Shown here in pieces: positions 15,515 to 20,063 of a stretch of 20,063 nt of DNA. The stretch covers positions 1,213 to 21,275 of the forward strand of contig DFDI01000107.1 in assembly GCA_002367635.1 (NCBI GenBank), written 5' to 3'. Numbering within the stretch: position 1 is the stretch's first letter; each line of letters begins with the position of its first letter. Position numbers and translations under genes: made by a program. A model generated the notes under the pieces. That model saw only the letters and a list, made by a program, of their open reading frames with translations. It ran no database searches and had not been told where the DNA came from. The DNA is from Betaproteobacteria bacterium UBA3031. Lineage in GTDB: Bacteria > Pseudomonadota > Gammaproteobacteria > Burkholderiales > Eutrophovitaceae.

Positions 15515-18088
15515 CTAATCGGTTAAGTCTTCCCCGCCGTCATCTCCTTCGATGACGACCTGCTCTTCGACCTTCACCAAACCGGACAACTTCTCATTAG
15601 ATCCTAAATTAATGAGGCGCACACCCTGGGTCGATCGACCCATTTCTCGGATCTCGCTGACCGAAGTTCGTATCAACACACCACCTGTAGTGATTAACAT
15701 CACCTCGTCTTTTTCAGAAACTAATTTTGCTGATACCACCCGTCCGTTTCGCGCACTGGTTTGTATCGCAGCCATTCCCTTCGTCCCTCGGCCATGCCTC
15801 GTATACTCAGCCACTTTCGTACGCTTCCCATACCCATTCTCTGTCGCGGTCAAAACACTTTGAGTCTCATCGTCAGTAACAACGAGTGAAATGAGCGCCT
15901 CGGTATCGGGCAATCGCATCCCACGAACCCCTCGAGCGGTTCTACCCATTGCACGAACATTACCTTCTGCAAACCGGACTGCTTTCCCACCATCCGAGAA
16001 CAACATGATATCGTTCGAGCCATTGGTAATCGAGACGCCAATCAGGTGATCGCCATCCTCTAAGTCCACGGCAATGATACCCATCTGTCGAGGCCGTGAG
16101 AAATGCGAGAGCGGTGTTTTTTTCACAACCCCCCGACTGGTTGCCATAAATACGAAACGCTGATCATCAAATTCTTTCACCGGCAAGATCGCAGTAATTT
16201 TTTCACCTTCAACCAACTGCAGAATATTCACTATCGGCTTGCCGCGACTGGCACGACTTGCCTGTGGCAGCTCATAGACTTTCAACCAATACATCCGTCC
16301 GAGATCGGAGAAACACAAAATATAATCATGCGTGTGCGCAACAAATAAATTATCTACAAAATCATCATCCTTTGTCTTTGTTGCCTGCCTACCTCGTCCT
16401 CCGCGACGTTGCGCCTCATAATCACTCAAGGGTTGCGATTTGATGTAACCCGTATGTGATAGCGTGACAACCAGGTCCTCAGGCGTGATGAGATCCTCTA
16501 AAGATATGTCTTGCGCATTGGCCTCAATCACACTACGTCGGTCATCCCCGAAATCAGCTCGAGTTTGAGCTAACTCACCTTTAATAATTTCCCTGACCCG
16601 ATCGGTATTTCTAAGGATATCCTCAAGGTCAACAATCGTGTCGATCACGTCCCGATATTCCTGCTCAATTTTTTGCTGCTCGAGGCCTGTCAAGCGTTGC
16701 AGTTGCATCTCCAAAATCCTCTGCGCCTGCACATCAGACAAATGGTAGCCGTCGTCCTTTAAACCGTATGGGCCAAGAAGCTCTAAATCCTCACCGATAC
16801 CTCGTGCCAGCAACGCCTCCACCAATTCAGAGCGCCACACCCGATCCATAAGCCCCGCCTTTGCTTCAGGGGGGGTCGGCATCGATTTGATCAACGTAAC
16901 AATCTCGTCGACATTAGAGAGCGCCACCGCTAAACCTTCAAGAATATGCGCTCGCTGTCTTGCCTTGCGAAGCTCATACGCTGTACGTCGCGTGACGACC
17001 TCTTTTCGATGGCGAATAAATTCCCGAATGAAATCTTTCAAATTAAGAAGCTTAGGTTGCCCGTCAACCAAAGCCACCATGTTCATACCAAAGGAATCTT
17101 GCAGCTGGGTATCTTTGTATAAATTATTCAGGATCACCTCAGCGTTCTCTCCGCGTTTGAGCTCCAACACAACCCGCATACCCGACTTGTCAGACTCATC
17201 CCTAATCCCAGAGGGCGAAATACCTTCGATCCGCTTATCTCGAACAAGCTCCCCAATACGCATGAGCAATGTGGATTTGTTCACTTGGTAAGGCAACTCA
17301 TCAATAATAATTGCTTGGCGGCCGCCCACCGAATCAATATCTTCAATATGGGTCTTCCCACGCATGACTACTCGACCACGGCCTGTTCGGTAGCCTTCCT
17401 TGACACCCACCGTCCCATAGATGATGCCCTTTGTAGGGAAATCCGGCGCAGGAATAATCTCTATGAGCTCATCCACGCTAATTTCAGGGTTGTCAATCAA
17501 CGCAAGACACCCATCAATCACTTCACATAAATTATGCGGTGGGATATTTGTCGCCATACCCACAGCGATGCCCGATGACCCATTGACAAGCAAGTTAGGT
17601 ATCTTCGAGGGCATGACAAGAGGCTCGTACTCTTTGCCGTCATAGTTCGGCCCAAAATCGACAGTCTCTTTATCCAGATCGGCAAGAATTTCTGCTGCAA
17701 GCTTTTCAAGGCGACACTCGGTGTATCGCATAGCCGCCGCATTATCACCATCAACAGACCCGAAGTTGCCCTGCCCATCGATCAACGTATACCGGAGGCT
17801 AAAGTCTTGCGCCATACGCACCAACGTGTCATAGATGGCGCTATCACCATGAGGGTGATATTTACCCATGACCTCACCCACTACCCGAGCACACTTCACA
17901 TACGGGCGATTCCATTGGTTATTGGACTCGTACATGGCATAAAGAATTCTGCGATGAACGGGCTTCAACCCATCACGAACATCGGGTAACGCGCGGCCTA
18001 CGATTACGCTCATCGCATAATCCAAATACGAACGACGCATCTCCTCTTCCAAACTAATCGGCAACGTCTCTTTAGCGAATTGCTCCAT
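15515..18088 (-). CDS. gyrA: DNA gyrase subunit A (GyrA)
   Basis: The DNA breakage-reunion subunit of gyrase, which works with GyrB to introduce negative supercoils. The active-site tyrosine is Y122 in AAMRYTE, at the E. coli position. The quinolone-resistance region reads HPHGDSAIYDT, with Ser83 and Asp87, the sensitive wild-type pair. The GyrA box QRRGGRG (560-566), which marks gyrase against topoisomerase IV ParC, precedes the six-bladed C-terminal beta-propeller. The chain ends with an acidic tail (EGDDGGEDLTD), as in E. coli. Its 857 residues are normal (E. coli 875). ATG 18088 has only a weak purine stretch (AAGAAAG) upstream. It heads the leftward gene run and is divergent from ubiG. 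Confidence 0.99.
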   Translation of the reverse strand: MEQFAKETLPISLEEEMRRSYLDYAMSVIVGRALPDVRDGLKPVHRRILYAMYESNNQWNRPYVKCARVVGEVMGKYHPHGDSAIYDTLVRMAQDFSLRYTLIDGQGNFGSVDGDNAAAMRYTECRLEKLAAEILADLDKETVDFGPNYDGKEYEPLVMPSKIPNLLVNGSSGIAVGMATNIPPHNLCEVIDGCLALIDNPEISVDELIEIIPAPDFPTKGIIYGTVGVKEGYRTGRGRVVMRGKTHIEDIDSVGGRQAIIIDELPYQVNKSTLLMRIGELVRDKRIEGISPSGIRDESDKSGMRVVLELKRGENAEVILNNLYKDTQLQDSFGMNMVALVDGQPKLLNLKDFIREFIRHRKEVVTRRTAYELRKARQRAHILEGLAVALSNVDEIVTLIKSMPTPPEAKAGLMDRVWRSELVEALLARGIGEDLELLGPYGLKDDGYHLSDVQAQRILEMQLQRLTGLEQQKIEQEYRDVIDTIVDLEDILRNTDRVREIIKGELAQTRADFGDDRRSVIEANAQDISLEDLITPEDLVVTLSHTGYIKSQPLSDYEAQRRGGRGRQATKTKDDDFVDNLFVAHTHDYILCFSDLGRMYWLKVYELPQASRASRGKPIVNILQLVEGEKITAILPVKEFDDQRFVFMATSRGVVKKTPLSHFSRPRQMGIIAVDLEDGDHLIGVSITNGSNDIMLFSDGGKAVRFAEGNVRAMGRTARGVRGMRLPDTEALISLVVTDDETQSVLTATENGYGKRTKVAEYTRHGRGTKGMAAIQTSARNGRVVSAKLVSEKDEVMLITTGGVLIRTSVSEIREMGRSTQGVRLINLGSNEKLSGLVKVEEQVVIEGDDGGEDLTD

Positions 18089-18360
18089 GCGAACTTTCTT
18101 AACGAATTAGGTTCAAAAATACCGGGTTGGACCGCCTACTCACTGACAAAATATCCTAGAATTTTGTACCGTTTAGGGTCCTTTTCTACTAACGCGTAAG
18201 GATACCACACCCAGTACTTTTTTGAGGACTCGTTTAGACCAATCAGACCAAGTCTCAAACACAAGAATTCAGACGAAAAAAACACTTTCAATCTGGCTAT
18301 TTTTTCTTTGGCGTGTAGCATAGAGGATGACTAACAATTCTTAATGGCAGCCCTAAAATT
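18089..18360. other. Divergent intergenic region gyrA / ubiG
   Basis: This 272-base gap must hold the promoters of both flanking genes, but no box pair is convincing. On the minus strand an extended -10 (TGGTATCCT, around 18201-18209) is a possible gyrA promoter without a clear -35. Two imperfect hairpins are visible: ACAAAAT/ATTTTGT near 18145-18166, and GTTTAGAC/GTCTcAAAC at 18232-18260 with one bulged base. A 61-codon minus-strand frame (18136-18321, ending KILGYFVSE) has no Shine-Dalgarno and no family I recognise; I do not call it a gene. Confidence 0.4.
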
Positions 18361-19062
18361 ATGGCAATAAATGTTGATCCTTCGGAAATCAAAAAGTTTG
18401 AAGCCCTAGCACATCGCTGGTGGGATCCGAATAGCGAATTTAAGCCGCTACATCAAATTAACCCGCTCCGACTAGGTTTTATAGAATCAATGGTTAGCCT
18501 GAACGATAAAGACATCCTAGATGTCGGTTGCGGCGGAGGCATACTCTCTGAAGGACTAGCGAGAAAAGGAGCTCGCGTGGTCGGCATAGATATGGCTGAA
18601 AAAGCGTTAAACGTTGCCAAACTGCATCTTCACGAGAGCCAGTTAAATATCTCGTATGAAAAATCATCGGCGGAAGACTTTAGCGCAAAGCATGCCGAGC
18701 AGTTTGATGTCGTTACCTGCATGGAAATGCTGGAACATGTCCCAGACCCAAGCAGCGTCGTCCAAGCATGCGCTGACCTAGTCAAACCAGGGGGGTGGAC
18801 GGTCTTTTCTACAATCTCAAAGACTCCGAAGGCATTTCTGTTTGCCATTGTCGGCGCAGAGCACATATTGAAGCTTCTACCCAAAGGCACTCACGAATAC
18901 CGAAAATTCATAAGGCCTTCTGTCTTGGGCCAAATGATACGGAAGTCAGGGCTTGAAGTAGAAAAAACGAAAGGGATGGGGTATAACCCTATAACAAGGA
19001 CCTATTCACTCACTGAAAACTTGGATGTCAATTACATGGTAGTCGCTCGTAAGTTAGTCTAA
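18361..19062 (+). CDS. ubiG: Ubiquinone biosynthesis O-methyltransferase (UbiG)
   Basis: A SAM-dependent enzyme that carries out both O-methylations of the ubiquinone ring. The N-terminal NVDPSEIKKFEALAHRWWDP and EFKPLHQINPLRLGFI (26-41) are diagnostic of UbiG. Motif I, DVGCGGGILSE (54-64), and D77 in VVGIDMAE bind SAM. CMEMLEHVPDP (120-130) is the acidic, metal-linked motif. LLPKGTHEYRKFIRP (172-186) and YNPITRTYSL complete the family pattern. Its 233 residues are close to the 240 of E. coli. ATG 18361 has no good Shine-Dalgarno, but an earlier ATG at 18343 is in a frame that stops at once. In E. coli ubiG is also divergent from gyrA, so this neighbourhood is conserved. The lipoprotein gene follows 31 bases later on the same strand. 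Confidence 0.97.
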   Translation: MAINVDPSEIKKFEALAHRWWDPNSEFKPLHQINPLRLGFIESMVSLNDKDILDVGCGGGILSEGLARKGARVVGIDMAEKALNVAKLHLHESQLNISYEKSSAEDFSAKHAEQFDVVTCMEMLEHVPDPSSVVQACADLVKPGGWTVFSTISKTPKAFLFAIVGAEHILKLLPKGTHEYRKFIRPSVLGQMIRKSGLEVEKTKGMGYNPITRTYSLTENLDVNYMVVARKLV

Positions 19063-19093
19063 TTTGCTACAGCAACCGATAGGAGATCGAAAT

Positions 19094-19684
19094 ATGTATA
19101 GCTTAATAAAAAAACAGTCGTACCTTGCGCTTTCTTTTCTGGTCATCACACTTTCAAGCTGTGCGTACGGACCACAATTTATAGCCCTGAATCCAGACAT
19201 TGTCATCACGAATCAAGAAGAAGCAAAAAAAAGTAAGCCTATAAGCCTAAGCGTAACGGACTCAAGATCAGACAAGACACTTGGAGTCGCAGGGGACGAT
19301 TCTGCGCAATTTGATATATCACTCAAGGGAGACATTGAAGCCACCGTCAAGTCAAAAATGGTCGAAGCGCTTGAAAAACGAGGGATCCAAACAGTCTCAG
19401 TAGATTCAAACCCCACGCACCTCCTCATTGATTTGCAACGACTCACGCTCAATTCGATCAAGAATCCCCGGTTTGGCTATGTGACCACAATGGAAGTAGA
19501 GATTTTGGCATCCATTGTGAATGGCAATAGAAAATACTCTAAACGGTACAGTGTTGGGACTGAGAAAAAATTAGGCAGCGTGTCATCATCCCACGAAAGC
19601 GCAAAAATGCTTAATGAGGCCATGTCCCAAGCGTTATCGTCCATCGTGAACGATGACGCGCTATTGCGAGCACTGGACCAGTGA
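19094..19684 (+). CDS. YajG-family lipoprotein
   Basis: A predicted lipoprotein of 196 residues. The N-terminus has K6-K7, a hydrophobic stretch (about 9-20) and a lipobox LSSC with the lipidated Cys23; no Asp follows the Cys, so outer-membrane sorting is likely. The mature part resembles the YajG family: SLSVTDSRSDKTLG soon after the signal, then alternating strand and helix, and a C-terminal helix (ESAKMLNEAMSQALSSIVNDD). The family has no established function; yajG of E. coli lies next to ampG. I chose ATG 19094, with AGGAG 7 bases upstream. The frame is open 10 codons earlier (19064), but that would spoil the signal peptide. It probably shares a transcript with ubiG, 31 bases away. Family assignment is from recalled motifs and the similarity is moderate. 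Confidence 0.75.
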   Translation: MYSLIKKQSYLALSFLVITLSSCAYGPQFIALNPDIVITNQEEAKKSKPISLSVTDSRSDKTLGVAGDDSAQFDISLKGDIEATVKSKMVEALEKRGIQTVSVDSNPTHLLIDLQRLTLNSIKNPRFGYVTTMEVEILASIVNGNRKYSKRYSVGTEKKLGSVSSSHESAKMLNEAMSQALSSIVNDDALLRALDQ

Positions 19685-19768
19685 CCACAAAGCCCAATAC
19701 ACACGCTTTTAAACATTTTTGAATAAAACTGGTTAGTCCCCTTCGGATCGTTTAAACTAATAACAGTT

Positions 19769-20063
19769 GGGGGCGACCTGGTTTCGACGTGGGTTGCGAA
19801 ACAGCTCGGTGCATGTCAAGGTCCAGTCACCTTGTAAATCAGCTGGAAAACGTACAGTCGCAAACGACGAACGTTACGCTCTAGCCGCCTAATACCGGTT
19901 AGACTCCGCACCAACTTTCTCTCGGGTTGGGTTGGGTAACCAACAGCGGAGTCATAAACGAGAGATCGTGGAATCCGGGGTTACTTCGGATCTCATCAAA
20001 CTCAAGGTAACTCGTTGAGCTCAGGGCTGTCGATCATCCTGATCTCGACTAAACTCAATGATA
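19769..20063 (+). ncRNA. ssrA: Transfer-messenger RNA (tmRNA, SsrA), 5' part, cut by window edge
   Basis: One-piece tmRNA that rescues stalled ribosomes and tags the unfinished protein for proteolysis. The 5' end GGGGGCGACCTGGTTTCGAC is the conserved start of the tRNA-like domain. The tag frame resumes at GCA 19860-19862 and reads A-N-D-E-R-Y-A-L-A-A, stop TAA 19890-19892. The end LAA is the ClpXP degron and ANDE is the usual SspB-binding part. Pseudoknot and helix regions follow. The 3' half of the acceptor and the CCA lie outside the window, about 60 to 80 bases further if the length is typical. The exact first base (19769 or 19770) is not certain. A possible -10 box is CTAATA at 19757-19762, with no convincing -35. 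Confidence 0.96.

Noticed and set aside
16887..17291. Long plus-strand open frame (134 codons) inside gyrA
   Set aside because: It is antisense to a highly conserved part of gyrA, has no recognisable motif, and its composition (Ser/Arg rich) is that of a reverse-frame shadow. The same holds for 1205-1594, 6341-6748 and other plus-strand frames inside the leftward genes.
19677..19732. CCAGT/ACTGG inverted repeat after the lipoprotein gene as a terminator
   Set aside because: The stem is only 5 bp with a loop of more than 40 bases and no T run follows, so it does not qualify.
19750..19757. Palindrome GTTTAAAC upstream of ssrA as an operator
   Set aside because: It is a single 8-base AT-rich palindrome without a second half-site. 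It more likely reflects the AT-rich promoter region.
1..20063. Search for a mobile element, defence island, toxin-antitoxin pair, CRISPR array or biosynthetic cluster
   Set aside because: Every stretch is accounted for by conserved core genes in a familiar order, with short gaps. I saw no transposase, integrase, att-like repeat or island-like change in codon use.

Overview
The window is a stretch of housekeeping chromosome from a Gram-negative gammaproteobacterium with moderate GC content. The evidence is the gene order gyrA-serC-(serA)-pheA-hisC-tyrA-aroA/cmk-rpsA-ihfB, the lapA-lapB-pyrF block, heptose genes for lipopolysaccharide (LPS) core, ubiG, and a one-piece tmRNA whose tag reads ANDERYALAA. 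I cannot name a genus. There is no phage, insertion sequence, CRISPR array or defence locus, and no gap without a gene exceeds 300 bases.

Layout. Sixteen genes run leftward on the minus strand from gyrA (start 18088) to rlmD, which is cut by the left edge. Reading in the direction of transcription, gyrA comes first, followed by an 11-bp hairpin. Next comes a serine/aromatic amino acid block: serC, serA, pheA, hisC, tyrA and a fused aroA-cmk gene. The translation block rpsA-ihfB follows and ends at a clear intrinsic terminator (5882-5913). Then comes an envelope block: lapA, lapB, pyrF, hldA and hldD. Last are cysM, a 64-codon remnant that looks like the start of a PolB-type 3'-5' exonuclease gene, and rlmD. 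To the right of gyrA, on the plus strand, lie ubiG, a YajG-type lipoprotein gene and the 5' part of ssrA (tmRNA), which runs off the right edge.

How the genes work together. SerA and SerC are the first two enzymes of serine synthesis. SerC is also needed for pyridoxal phosphate synthesis in many gammaproteobacteria, and pyridoxal phosphate is the cofactor of SerC, HisC and CysM. AroA, PheA, TyrA and HisC cover the route from shikimate-3-phosphate to phenylalanine and tyrosine, except for chorismate synthase. Cmk, RpsA, IHF-beta and GyrA tie this to nucleotide supply, translation and DNA topology, as in the mixed-function supraoperon known from Pseudomonas. LapA/LapB control LPS synthesis, and HldA/HldD make the core heptose precursor.

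Most of the window is ordinary. The points worth a second look are the aroA-cmk fusion, a natural Ser at the AroA position that is Pro101 in E. coli, the exonuclease remnant between cysM and rlmD, serA inside the supraoperon, a leader hairpin in front of an rpsA that lacks a Shine-Dalgarno, and the hairpin between gyrA and serC. I found no convincing undescribed system.
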